A stretch of DNA of 64,000 bases from Ampullaceana balthica (Eukaryota; Mollusca; Gastropoda; Lymnaeidae), in the NCBI GenBank assembly GCA_944989445.1, contig CALYLW010000058.1, forward strand, positions 186,001-250,000, read 5' to 3'. A model generated the notes under the pieces. That model was not told where the DNA came from, did not search any database, and saw only the letters and a program-made list of their open reading frames with translations. Positions 12,226 through 24,470 of the stretch are shown one piece after another; the stretch's first letter is position 1, and the number at the start of each line of letters is the position of its first letter. A program made the translations under genes and the position numbers.

Positions 12226-12384
12226 CCAACCCTATTTCAGTCACGTTAGTGTCAGCGCCAATGGATGAAGTTGTAGGCTATTGTGTGTTTAGTGTTGAAT
12301 AATATATTCACGTGAGTCACCTTCATAGGATTGATTGTCATTGTAAGCAAGGTTCATTAACACAAGAGGTCCATTAAAGTCATG

Positions 12385-12780
12385 ACTAAATAACTATAGT
12401 TCCAATACAACAATGACTAAATCCCTATAGTTCTATTTACTAAATCCCTATAGTTCTATATACTAAATCCCTATAGTTCTATATACTAAATCCCTATAGT
12501 TCTATATACTAAATCACTATAGTTCTATATACTAAATCACTATAGTTCTATATACTAAATCCCTATAGTTCTATATACTAAATCCCTATAGTTCTATATA
12601 CTAAATCCCTATAGTTCTATATACTAAATCCCTATAGTTCTATATACTAAATCCCTATAGTTCTAGTACAACAATGACTAAATCGCTATAGTTCTAGTAC
12701 AACAATGACTAAATCCCTATAGTTCTAGTAAAACAATGACTAATTCCCTATAGTTCTAGTACAACCATGACTATATCCCT
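12385..12780. repeat. Minisatellite, 23-bp unit
   Basis: About 11 copies of TATAGTTCTATATACTAAAT plus CCC, flanked on both sides by a longer related form containing ACAACAATGACTAAATC. The short unit probably arose inside the longer one. Confidence 0.92.
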
Positions 12781-13317
12781 GTCTTTGGTCTTTTTAATTA
12801 TGACCAAATCAATGCAGTTCTACAACCATGTCTAAAATCACTCTAACATCTCATGCTTCCCATGGCGACTTGCCTCGCTGGCACTTGTAGTACTTGTAAA
12901 TAACAAGTTAACATATCCATCAGATGATTCACTCAAATAACGTCACATAATCCCAGTAGGACCATCTTAAATATACAACTCAAGATACTACACTATAAAA
13001 AACAACTCTGTCGGATTGAAAAAACACAATATATAGTCCAAAACATTCTAATAGCCACGTCAAAAAATAAGGAGATCTCACTAGGATAAGGATTCATGGG
13101 TTCTAAGAAAATTCTATTAACTGTATCAACTACTATATCATCAGTAGGGTAACACATACTCCTGCATGATATACCACTGTCGAAAGCCAGACATACCCTA
13201 TCAGATATCATGCACGCTCTTGCAAAGGTCACACATACCAATACGAATCAATTAGTTATTCCAGACTTGGAGATACTCATCTTGAAATGAATATAATCCA
13301 GATATTAACATACCCTG
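12781..13317. other. Unique intergenic DNA
   Basis: No gene recognised. The minus-strand frame at 12993-13241 has no family features. Confidence 0.55.
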
Positions 13318-15740
13318 CCAGACAACAATATACTCCTCCCCACAACGATATACTCATCCCCACAACGATATACTCCTCTACACAACGATATACTCCACAC
13401 AACGATATACTCCTCCCCACAACGATATACTCCTCCACACAACGATATACTCCTCTACACAACGATATACTCCTCTACACAACGATATACTCCTCCACAC
13501 AACGATATACTCCTCCTCACAACGATATACTCCTCCCCACAACGATATACTCCTCCCCACAACGATATACTCCTCGACACAACGATATACTCCTCTACAC
13601 AACGATATACTCCTCCCCACAACGATATACTCCTCCCCACAACGATATACTCCTCCCCACAACGATATACTCCTCCACACAACGATATACTCCTCCACAC
13701 AACGATATACTCCTCTACACAACGATATACTCCTCCACACAACGATATACTCCTCCACACAACGATATACTCCTCCACACAACGATATACTCATCTACAC
13801 AACGATATACTCCTCCACACAACGATATACTCCTCCCCACAACGATATACTCCTCCCCACAACGATATACTCCTCCACACAACGATATACTCCTCTACAC
13901 AACGATATACTCCTCCACACAACGATATACTCCCCACAACGATATACTCCTCCACACAACGATATACTCCTCCACACAACGATATACTCCTCCACACAAC
14001 GATATACTCCTCCCCAAAACGATATACTCCTCTCCACAACGATATACTCCTCCACACAACGATGTACTCCCCCCCCACAACGATATACTCCTCTAAACAA
14101 CAATATACTCCTCCCCACAACGATATACTCCTCCCCACAACGATATACTCCTCCCCACAACGATATACTCCTCCACAACGATATACTCCTCCCAAAAACG
14201 ATATACTCCTCCCAAAAACGATATACTCCTCCACACAACGATATACTCCTCCCCACAAAGATATACTCCTCATCACAACGAAATTCTCCTCCCCACAACG
14301 ATATAATCCTCCCACAACGATATACTCCTCCCCACAAAGATATACTCCTCCACACAACTATATACTCCTCCCCACAAAGATATACTCCTCCACACAACGA
14401 AATTCTCCTCCCCACAACGATATAATCCTCCCACAACGATATACTCCTCCCCACAACTATATACTCCTCCACACAACGATATACTCCTCTACACAACGAT
14501 ATACTCCTCCCCACAACGATATACTCCTCCCCACAACGATATACTCCTCCACACAACGATATACTCCTCCACACAACGATATACTCCTCCACACAACGAT
14601 ATACTCCTCCCCACAACGATATACTCCTCCCCACAACGATATACTCCTCCCCACAACGATATACTCCTCCCCACAACGATATACTCCTCCCCACAACGAT
14701 ATACTCCTCCCCACAACGATATACTCCTCCACACAACGATATACTCCTCCACACAACGATATACTCCTCCACACAACAATATACTCCTTCACACAACGAT
14801 ATACTCCTCTACACAACGATATACTCCTCTACACAACGATATACTCCTCCCCACAACGATATACTCCTCCCCACAACGATATACTCCTCCCCACAACGAT
14901 ATACTCCTCCACACAACGATATACTCCTCCACACAACGATATACTCCACACAACGATATACTCCTCCCCACAACGATATACTCCTCCCCACAACGATATA
15001 CTCCTCCACACAACGATATACTCCTCCACACAACGATATACTCCTCCACACAACGATATACTCCTCCACACAACGATATACTCCTCCACACAACGATATA
15101 CTCCTCCACACAACGATATACTTCTCCACACAACGATATACTCCTCCACACAACGATATACTCCTCTACACAACGATATACTCCTCCCCACAACGATATA
15201 CTCCTCCACACAACGATATACTCCTCCACACAACGATATACTCCTCACCACAACGATATACTCCTCCCCACAACGATATACTCCTCCCCACAACGATATA
15301 CTCCTCCCCACAACGATGTAATCCCCACAACGATATACTCCTCCACACAACGATATACTCCTCCACACAACGATATACTCCTCTACACAACGATATACTC
15401 CTCCCCACAACGATATACTCCTCCCCACAACGATATACTCCTCCCCACAACGATGTAATCCCCACAACGATATACTCCTCCCCACAACGATATACTCCTC
15501 CCCACAACGATGTAATCCCCACAACGATATACTCCACACAACGATATACTCCACACAACGATATACTCCACACAACGATATACTCCACACAACGATATAC
15601 TCCACACAACGATATACTCCACACAACGATATACTCCACACAACGATATACTCCACACAACGATATACTCCACACAACGATATACTCCACACAACGATAT
15701 ACTCCACACAACGATATACTCCACACAACGATATACTCCG
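13318..15740. repeat. Large minisatellite, 20-bp unit changing to 17 bp
   Basis: About 120 copies of CAACGATATACTCCTCCCCA, with the last four positions varying (CACA, TACA, CCCA). From about 15535 to 15740 the unit is the 17-bp AACGATATACTCCACAC, in about 12 nearly perfect copies. A GATGTAATCC variant occurs three times at 15315-15515. Open frames of up to 419 codons (plus) and 333 codons (minus) result from the 60-bp super-period and are not genes. Confidence 0.97.
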
Positions 15741-17283
15741 AGTAAGCTGGGGGAGTGAGGAAGTTTTCTGTCTTGGGAGTTACCGGTATATTGTCCGAAA
15801 GTTTCATCATCGCCAATCGATAGTTTCCTATCAGTTGCTATGGAAACGAAGTTTCTTAGTGACAAGCCAATGAGATTAGACACACCGTTATTTCCTCTAT
15901 CTGATATGTCCATTAATAATGAATAGCGACAAGTCTACAAGTTCACAAACTCGCCAACTGTCCGACATTTTAAACACATTCGAAGACAGAAAGAAAACTC
16001 TTAAGTCTCCCGAGACGGTCCATCGACCAGCTGACCACCTGAACTGAAGAACTATCGATCTGACCAGTCGTCTGTCCCACACATTACCTCATCGGCGACA
16101 CTGTTGTGTGTCCAGCATTACTTCGATGTGGCTAGCAAAATTCTTTTTTTTATATCACTGCTCCTAAGCCGCAAGGAAACAAAACTTCAACTTACAGTTA
16201 ATCACAGATGAAGAATATCTTTCTGAGCCATGTACATAAGTGGAAAAAATTAATATATAATACTTTTTGCGTTTTTAAAAAATCGAATTAGCCAATGGTT
16301 CCCAAAATATCGCCATCTTTTTACACTTGCCTATAAATTTCGTTAACACTGAAAACTTCTAGCTGCTAATTTCAATGTTATTTGCAGTGTGCAAGCGATT
16401 TAAGACGGAATAATATACAAATTGTCTCTATAAGATACACCCTGCGTCGTCTAAATTTAAAAATAGCAAATATTTTGTCTTTAACACGAGGGCCATCACG
16501 TTAAATAAATAGTATGAGAGTGTAAAAACTAGGACGCTCAAGTTGAACAGCATGGGATTGCTAACTTATGACCCTCAAGCTGAACAGCATTGGTTTACTT
16601 TCATAGGGACACAGCTTGGGATTGTTTGAACAAGGGTTCATGAAAATAAGTTCAAATTAAATACCATGCTGAATTGAGTGAGTCATGGCTGAGTTGCCAA
16701 CCGTTGCCAGCTGATAGTGTGAGTACAGCCCCTTACTTACACGAGGTTGGGAGGTGGAGATGTTCTGTTATGGTAATGTCCGTGATGTGTGGGATGTTTA
16801 CGGACAAGTTGTTTTTATTAGTTTGTTTGTTGCAGTTTAGGTAAGCACGTTGTATAACGTGTTCACGTTCAACAGCAGAGTTGCTAAACGCCAAAGTCGA
16901 GACAAGGGGACACAAGGAAAGACGAGGCACAGTGAAAAAATGACACGAGTTATCATGACACCGGCGACACACTTGAGGTCACACCAACACACGCGAAATT
17001 GGTGGACACACACAAAAAACAAAGGGGACATGGGACAGAATATGACTTGGATGAAGCATTCAAATAAATTCAAATATACATAAATGATTTGTGTGATTAT
17101 AAACAATTAACAGGTAAGGTTTGTAATGGACCGGGAATGTGTGGACGCTTTGGGCAACACTTGATCAGTTTGGTGACACACACACACAATGAGATATTAA
17201 CATGCAAAGAAGAGATTTGTGACAAGCAACATAATAAGGATGACGGAATAACAAGGCAGACATCATACGGGTGAATAAGACAC
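15741..17283. other. Unique intergenic DNA
   Basis: About 1.5 kb with no recognisable gene, array or mobile element. A weak pair of related segments (AAGTTGAACAGCATGGGATTG and AAGCTGAACAGCATTGG) lies near 16540-16590. Confidence 0.55.
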
Positions 17284-17762
17284 ACAAAGTAACAGGTTGA
17301 TATACAAAGCGATATTGTGAAAGGTTGATATAAAAAGCGATATTGGGATATACAAAGATACACAAAGTGACATGTTGATATCAAAAGCGATATTGTAATA
17401 TACAAAGATACACAAAGTGACAGGTTGATATCAAAAGCGATATTGTAATATACAAATATACACAAAGTGACAGGTTGATATCAAAAGCGATATTGTAATA
17501 TACAAAGATACACAAAGTGACAGGTTGATATCAAAAGCGATATTGTAATATAAAAAGATACACAAAGTGACAGGTTGATATCAAAAGCGATATTGCAATA
17601 TACAAAGATACACAAAGTGACATGTTGATATCAAAAGCGATATTGTGATATAAAAAGATACACAAAGTGACAGGTTGATATCAAATGCGATATTGTGATA
17701 TACAAAGATACACAAAGTGACAGGTTGATATCAAAAGCGATATTGCAATATACAAAGACATA
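17284..17762. repeat. Minisatellite, 50-bp unit
   Basis: About 9 copies of a 50-bp unit containing CACAAAGTGACAGGTTGATA and TCAAAAGCGATATTG; the first two copies are shorter and more diverged. Confidence 0.93.
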
Positions 17763-18721
17763 GTTAACAAACAAGAATGACAGAGATATTTCCACACACA
17801 AAAACCATATCCATAACGGGAGTTTTCCCACAAGTAAGGTGATGAAACTTTGTCTGCTTGTATAATTAATGTCAGCTATTTCCGCCTCGCAGGGAGACAG
17901 ACCAGAATAACATTTTCATGTATCATATCAACAGCGGTGAAAACTGCTGGAAACAAATTTATTGCAATTATACTTTTCCTAGCTTTGGATGTACAATTTA
18001 ACAAGTATGTAGGAAAGTCTTTGTGTGGCATTAAAATAGATGTGAAGGACTAGAAAAGAAATAGCGAGGGAGTAAAAAAGTAGTAATTAAGGACTAGTAA
18101 ACTAGTGTGAAGGGCTAGCTAAGTGGGACTAAATAAAGTGTAGGTGTATAGGGTAGGAAGAACTCGTAAAGTAGGTGTGTAGAAGAAAAAGTAAAGTTGG
18201 TGTGTAGTAAGAACTAGTAAAGTAGGTGTGTAGTTCAAATGATCGTAAAAAAATGTGGATCTATTGTAAAAGAAGTTTAATATGATCCTAGATAAATATT
18301 AGTTTTCTGTGAAGTTGACAAACAATTTTTACGAATTCACAAGAGGCATTAAATGACATTAGTTAGACTGGTGCCGCAATGGAATGTACCACGGTCACAA
18401 TTGTCATAGCTTTCAATAGAGGAGATATAGCCGAGAACTAAGCTGGCCACGATAGATTTGGAAAATTCTAGAGAAAAGCTAACGATAGTTCATGATAAAA
18501 TATCTAGATACGACGTAGGAGTAAGTCAATAAATAGATCTAGAAGACTAATGAAGTTAGCATACCATAAATTCCTGGCAGAGCGCGACCTGCTCAGAAGG
18601 TCAAATTATCTTAAAATGTCAGAGATCGCCATCTAATTGTTTGAACAAATACAAGTTCAAGTCGTGTCGTTAGTGATCCTCTCGATACTTGGCGATTGGT
18701 GTAATGTCATATGCCAGATAG
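17763..18721. other. Unique intergenic DNA with a short degenerate repeat
   Basis: No gene recognised. At 18110-18240 a degenerate short motif (AGTAAAGTAGGTGTGTAG) recurs about four times. Confidence 0.5.
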
Positions 18722-19440
18722 CGAGGTGGGGTGGACTGTGTGCTTTAATTGTAAAGATGAGATGGACTGCGTGGTTTAATTGTAAAGATGAGATGGACTG
18801 CGTGGTTTAATTGTAAAGATGAGATGGACTGCGTGGTTTAATTGTAAAGATGAGATGGACTGTGTGGTTTAATTGTAAAGATGAGATGGACTGTGTGGTT
18901 TAATTGTGAAGATGAGATGGACTGTGTGGTTTAATTGTAAAGATGAGATGGACTGTGTGGTTTAATTGTAAAGATGAGATGGACTGTGTGGTTTAATTGT
19001 GAAGATGAGATGGACTGTGTGGTTTAATTGTAAAGATGAGATGGACTGTGTGGTTTAATTGTAAAGATGAGATGGACTGTGTGGTTTAATTGTGAAGATG
19101 AGATGGACTGTGTGGTTTAATTGTGAAGATGAGATGGACTGTGTGGTTTAATTGTAAAGATGAGATGGACTGTGTGGTTTAATTGTGAAGATGAGATGGA
19201 CTGTGTGGTTTAATTGTAAAGATGAGATGGACTGTGTGGTTTAATTGTGAAGATGAGATGGACTGTGTGGTTTAATTGTAAAGATGAGATGGACTGTGTG
19301 GTTTAATTGTGAAGATGAGATGGACTGTGTGGTTTAATTGTAAAGATGAGATGGACTGTGATTCAACTGTAAAGATGAGATGGACTGTGATTCAACAGTA
19401 AAGATGAGATTGACTGTGATTCAACTGTAAATATGGGTTG
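18722..19440. repeat. Minisatellite, 31-bp unit
   Basis: About 20 copies of a 31-bp unit containing GATGAGATGGACTGTGTGGT. The GTAAAG and GTGAAG forms partly alternate, suggesting a two-unit higher-order period at 19080-19340. The right end shortens to a GACTGTGATTCAACTG form. Confidence 0.94.
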
Positions 19441-20370
19441 GACTGTGATTCAATTGTAAATATGGGATGTGTTACGTTGTGTTCTGGTGCTTGTGTGACC
19501 TTTAGGACAGGCTAAAACTCAACTCAACTCAACACCATGAGAACATTGTATAAGTTTAATATCATCCAAGTCTTCAACAATGTGATGCCACACACAACGA
19601 CATCAATCCTCCAACTCAGCATCGACTCCCAACCGTCACTACGTCACGTTCACTATATCGCGTCATATCAACTCATGTTACGTCATAACTAAAAAATGTT
19701 TTCAATATAATGCGCACCGCGCAACAGACTAGCATAAAAATTCACAGATGGGAAAACCCAATTAACCTATAATATTGCCCTCGACAGGATGAACTGTGAT
19801 CTTCACTTGTCGGGAAGATGGTCTTTCAATAAGTTACTGAGTAGCCATTGGATGATGGTCTTCAAGAAAGTTACTTACTAGCCATAGGAAGATTGGTCTA
19901 CAGAGTAGCCATTGAATGATGGTCTTCAAATAAGTTAGTTAGTAGCCATAGGAGGAAGGTCTTCCCATAAGTTACTGAGTAGCCAAAGAATGATATTCCA
20001 ATAAGTTATAGCCATTCCACTGGGTGACCCAAAGAATATCGACGACCAATATTGATTAAATTATAATCAAACAAGCGATTTTTTGCATTGCCTACCAGAT
20101 CGTTTATACGTCAATACTTGCAGAAAATAGAGCTTTGTTGAGCAGTAAAACAAATTACAGCCATTCTATAACATTGTGGTTACATTATTATCCCATATGT
20201 GTTGTGACATTATCCCATCCATCAAGGCATTACCATACTTTCACCTGTTTATCCCAAAAGTTTCTCTATGTCATTTTCAGTATTCACCATGTCATTATAC
20301 CATAGTCATATTGACGGATTATTTCCGAAAGTTTTGATTAATAATATCTGGTGGTTTATGGATTACTGAA
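19441..20370. other. Intergenic DNA with a degenerate repeat
   Basis: At about 19800-20015 a diverged unit of about 45 bp recurs four to five times (GAGTAGCCATTGGATGATGG, AATAAGTTACTGAGTAGCC). The rest is AT-rich unique sequence with no gene. Confidence 0.55.
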
Positions 20371-20993
20371 GGTAGTTTGATGGGATACTGGCGGTGGTAT
20401 GATGGGATACTGGCGGTGGTATGATGGGATACTGGCGGTGGTATGATGGGATACTGGCGGTGGTATGATTGGTATACTGGCGGTGGTATGATTGGTATAC
20501 TGGCGGTGGTATGATTGGTATACTGGCGGTGGTATGATTGGTATACTGGCGGTGGTATGATTGGTATACTGGCGGTGGTATGATTGGTATACTGGCGGTG
20601 GTATGATGGGATACTGGCGGTGGTATGATGGGATACTGGCGGTGGTATGATGGGATACTGGCGATGGTATGATGGGATACTGGCGATGGTATGATGGGAT
20701 ACTGGCGGTGGTATGATGGGATACTGGCGGTGGTATGATGGGATACTGGAGGTGGTATGATGGGATACTGGAGGTGGTATGATTGGTATACTGGCGGTGG
20801 TATGATGGGATACTGGCGGTGGTATGATTGGTATACTGGCGGTGGTATGATGGGATACTGGCGGTGGTATGATGGGATACTGGCGGTGGTATGATGGGAT
20901 ACTGGCGGTGGTATGATGGGATACTGGCGATGGTATGATGGGATACTGGCGGTGGTATGATGGGATACTGGCGGTGGTATGATGGGATACTGG
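20371..20993. repeat. Minisatellite, 22/23-bp unit
   Basis: About 28 copies of ACTGGCGGTGGTATGATGGG plus AT (22 bp). A block of 23-bp copies with GATTGGTAT lies at 20460-20590. The 236-codon minus-strand frame (20319-21029) is periodicity, not a gene. Confidence 0.94.
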
Positions 20994-21002
20994 CTCAGTT
21001 TT

Positions 21003-21478
21003 GAGGGAGATGGAGATCACGCTATACACTCGTTTGTGGGCAGCAGATTACGCTGTTATATGGATAGGGAGATGGAGATCACGCTATACACTCGTTTGTG
21101 GGCAGCAGATTACGCTGTTATATGGATAGGGAGATGGAGATCACGCTATACAATAGTTTGTGGGCAGCACATTACGCTGTTATAGGGATAGGGAGATGGA
21201 GATCACGCTATACAATAGTTTGTGAGCAGCAGATTACGCTGTTATATGGATAGGGAGATGGAGATCACGCTATACAATAGTTTGTGTGCAGCAGATTACG
21301 CTGTTATATGGATAGGGAGATGGAGATCACGCTATACAATAGTTTGTGGGCAGCACATTACGCTGTTATAGGGATAGGGAGATGGAGATCACGCTATACA
21401 ATAGTTTGTGGGCAGCAGATCACGCTGTTATATGGATAGGGAGATGGAGATCACGCTATACAATAGTTTGTGGCTAGC
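21003..21478. repeat. Tandem repeat, about 62-bp unit
   Basis: About 8 copies of a unit containing GGGAGATGGAGATCACGCTA and GGGCAGCAGATTACGCTG. It merges at the right into a shorter-unit array that shares the core GCAGATCACGCTATA. Confidence 0.92.
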
Positions 21479-22945
21479 AGATCACGCTATAGAATGGTTC
21501 GTGGTTAGCAGATCAGGCTATAGGTTTGTGGCTAGCAGATCACGCTATAGAATGGTTTGTGGCTAGCAGATCACGCTATAGAATGGTTTGTGGCTAGCAG
21601 ATCAGGCTATAGGTTTGTGGCTAGCAGATCACGCTATAGGTTTGTGGCTAGCAGATCACGCTATAGAATGGTTTGTGGCTAGCAGATCAGGCTATAGGTT
21701 TTTGGCTAGCAGATCACGCTATAAAATGGTTTGTGGCTAGCAGATCACGCTATAGAATGGTTTGTGGCTAGCAGATCAGGCTATAGGTTTGTGTCTAGCA
21801 GATCACGCTATAGAATGGTTTGTGGCTAGCAGATCACGCTATAGAATGGTTTGTGGCTAGCAGATCAGGCTATAGGTTTGTGGCTAGCAGATCACGCTAT
21901 AGGTTTGTGGCTAGCAGATCACGCTATAGAATGGTTTGTGGCTAGCAGATCAGGCTATAGGTTTTTGGCTAGCAGATCACGCTATAGAATGGTTTGTGGC
22001 TAGCAGATCACGCTATAGAATGGTTTGTGGCTAGCAGATCAAGCTATAGGTTTGTGTCTAGAAGATCAGGCTATAGGTTTGTGTCTAGCAGATCAGGCTA
22101 TAGGTTTGTGGCTAGCAGATCAGGCTATAGGTTTGTGTCTAGCAGATCAGGCTATAGGTTTGTGTCTAGCAGATCAGGCTATAGGTATATGGCTAGCAGA
22201 TCAGGCTATAGGTTTGTGTCTAGCAGATCAGGCTATACGTATGTGGCTAGCAGATCAGGCTATAGGTTTGTGGCTAACAGATCAGGCTATAGGTTTGTGT
22301 CTAGCAGATCAGGCTATAGGTATGTGGCTAGCAGATCACGCTATAGGTATGTGGCTAGCAGATCAGGCTATAGGTTTGTGTCTAGCAGATCAGACTATAG
22401 GTTTGTGTCTAGCAGATCAGGCTATAGGTATGTGGCTAGCAGATCACGCTATAAGTATGTGGCTAGCAGATCAGGCTATAGGTTTGTGTCTAGCAGATCA
22501 GGCTATAGGTATGTGGCTAGCAGATCAGGCTATAGGTTTGTGTCTAGCAGATCAGGCTATAGGTTTGTGTCTAGCAGATCAGGCTATAGGTATGTGGCTA
22601 GCAGATCAGGCTATAGGTTTGTGTCTAGCAGATCAGGCTATAGGTATGTGGCTAGCAGATCAGGCTATAGGTATGTGGCAAGCAGATCAGGCTATAGGTA
22701 TGTGTCTAGCAGATCAGGCTATAGGTATGTGGCTAGCAGATCAGGCTATAGGTTTGCGGCTAGCAGATCACGCTATAGGTTTAGGTCTAGCAGATCAGGC
22801 TACAGGTTTGTGGCTAGCAGATCACGCTATAGAATAGTTTGTGGCTAGCAGATCAGGCTATAGGTTTGTGGCTAGCAGATCAGGCTATAGGTTTGTGGCT
22901 AGCAGATCACGCTATAGAATAGTTTTTGGCTAGCAGATCACGCCA
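21470..22945. repeat. Minisatellite, 27-bp unit and longer variants
   Basis: About 50 copies of a unit starting GCTAGCAGATCAGGCTATAG. The left part (21470-22030) mixes 27-bp units with longer ones containing ATAGAATGGTTTGTGG. From 22030 to 22800 the pure 27-bp form dominates and reads RFVSSRSGY in one frame. The plus-strand frames of 284 and 270 codons are products of the 27-bp period. Confidence 0.95.
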
Positions 22946-23084
22946 CGTCCCCGCTAGAATTGAGACAGTATCGATCACCCACAGCAAATAACAGAAATCA
23001 ATTTAACCGGCCGTGTTAGCGCCACGTCTGACGTCCACGGCGGGGGGTGGGGGGGGATAGATAGAACAAGACAGACAACAAGAC

Positions 23085-24390
23085 AAAGTCTCACATGTCC
23101 CATATAAACAAAACACAGTCTCACATGTCCCATATATACAAGACACAGTCTTAGATGACCATATAAACAAGACACAGTCTCACATGACCATATAAACAAG
23201 ACAAAGTCTCACATAACCATATAAACAAGACACAGTCTCACATGTCCCATAGTTACAAGACATTCTCACATTTCCCATATATACAAGACACTCTCACATG
23301 TCCCATGTAAACAAGAAACAGTCTCAAATGTCCTATATAAACAAGACATTCTCACATTTCCCATATATACAAGACACTCTCACATGTCCCATGTAAACAA
23401 GACACAGTCTCAAATGTCGCATAGTTACAAGACATTCTCACATTTCCCATATATACAAGACACTCTCAAATGTCCTATATATACAAGACACTCTCAAATG
23501 TCCTATATAAACAAGACAGTCTGACATGCCCCATATAAACAAGACACAGTCACACATGTCCCATATAAACAAGACACAGTCACACATGTCCCATATCCTA
23601 CATGTGGAGGAAAATCAGCAGCCCCGAGCCTAGTGCTCTTCATGGGCCATTCTGGAAACCCCCATCAGCTATCTCACCCCCTAAGGGACCTAACAGCTGA
23701 GAGATCCCCCCCCCCACACACGAACTGTCGCTTCTGAAGCGCCCCCCTGGGCATCCAAGAAATAAAGTCGAAAATGCCTTTCACTAAAGTTACCTCACAA
23801 GGAGGGGTGGAATTTTTCCTACTTCGACACGCCACCACTTCGGCGCCACCCCGGCAAAGCACACGAGTCTCGATGGTTAGGACCGCCGCATATAATCAAG
23901 ACAGTAACACATGTCCATATAAACAAGAAACAGTCTCAAATGTCCCATGTAGACAAGACATGGTCTCAAATGTCCCATATAGACAAGACACAGTTTCAAA
24001 TGTCCCATTTAGACAAGACACGGTCTCAAATGTCCCATACAGACAAGACGCGGTCTCAAATGTCCCATATAAACAAGACACAGTCTCACATGTCCCGTAT
24101 ATACAAGACAGTCTCAAATGTTCCATATATACAAGTCAGTCTCAAATATCCCATATAAAAAAGACACAGTCTCGCATGTCCCATATAAATGAGACTCAGT
24201 CTGATATGTCCCATATAAACAAGACACAGTATAAAATGTACCATGATATAAACAACAGTCTTATGTATCCAATATAAACAAGACACAGTCTTACATGCCC
24301 CTTATAAACAAGAAATAGTCTAAAATGTAACATGATATAAATGAGACAGTCTCACATGCCCCATAGAAACAAGACACAGTCTCTGATAAT
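23085..24390. repeat. Minisatellite, about 30-bp unit, interrupted
   Basis: Diverged copies of a 30-bp unit containing CACATGTCCCATATAAACAA and GACACAGTCT, on both sides of an inserted segment at 23604-23897. Divergence is much higher than in the other arrays, so this is probably an older one. Confidence 0.9.
23604..23897. mobile_element. GC-rich insertion in the 30-bp array
   Basis: About 290 bp of unrelated, GC-richer sequence interrupts the array. It includes a C-tract near 23707-23716 and ends with TCGATGGTTAGGACCGCCGC. That end carries a weak resemblance to a tRNA A-box (TGGTTAGGAC), but no B-box follows. It is probably a short inserted element; I cannot classify it. Confidence 0.45.
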
Positions 24391-24470
24391 GAGTATATAT
24401 ATTAATTAGGTACATTGTGGATATATGAACTAGATACAAAGTGAATATACATATGTAAAATATATATAAT

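Noticed and set aside
13287..15321. Open frames of 269 and 419 codons (plus) and up to 333 codons (minus) over the 20-bp array
   Set aside because: They follow exactly from a stop-free 20-bp unit with a 60-bp super-period and exist on both strands. There is no non-repetitive coding part.
21994..22848. 284- and 270-codon frames rich in RSGYRFVSS or ADQAIGLCL
   Set aside because: A 27-bp tandem unit read in two frames; no unique domain or splice context.
1..24390. Assembly artefact as explanation of all arrays
   Set aside because: Units show graded variants, inserted elements and boundaries with unique DNA, which argue for real arrays. Exact copy numbers may still be wrong and need long reads.
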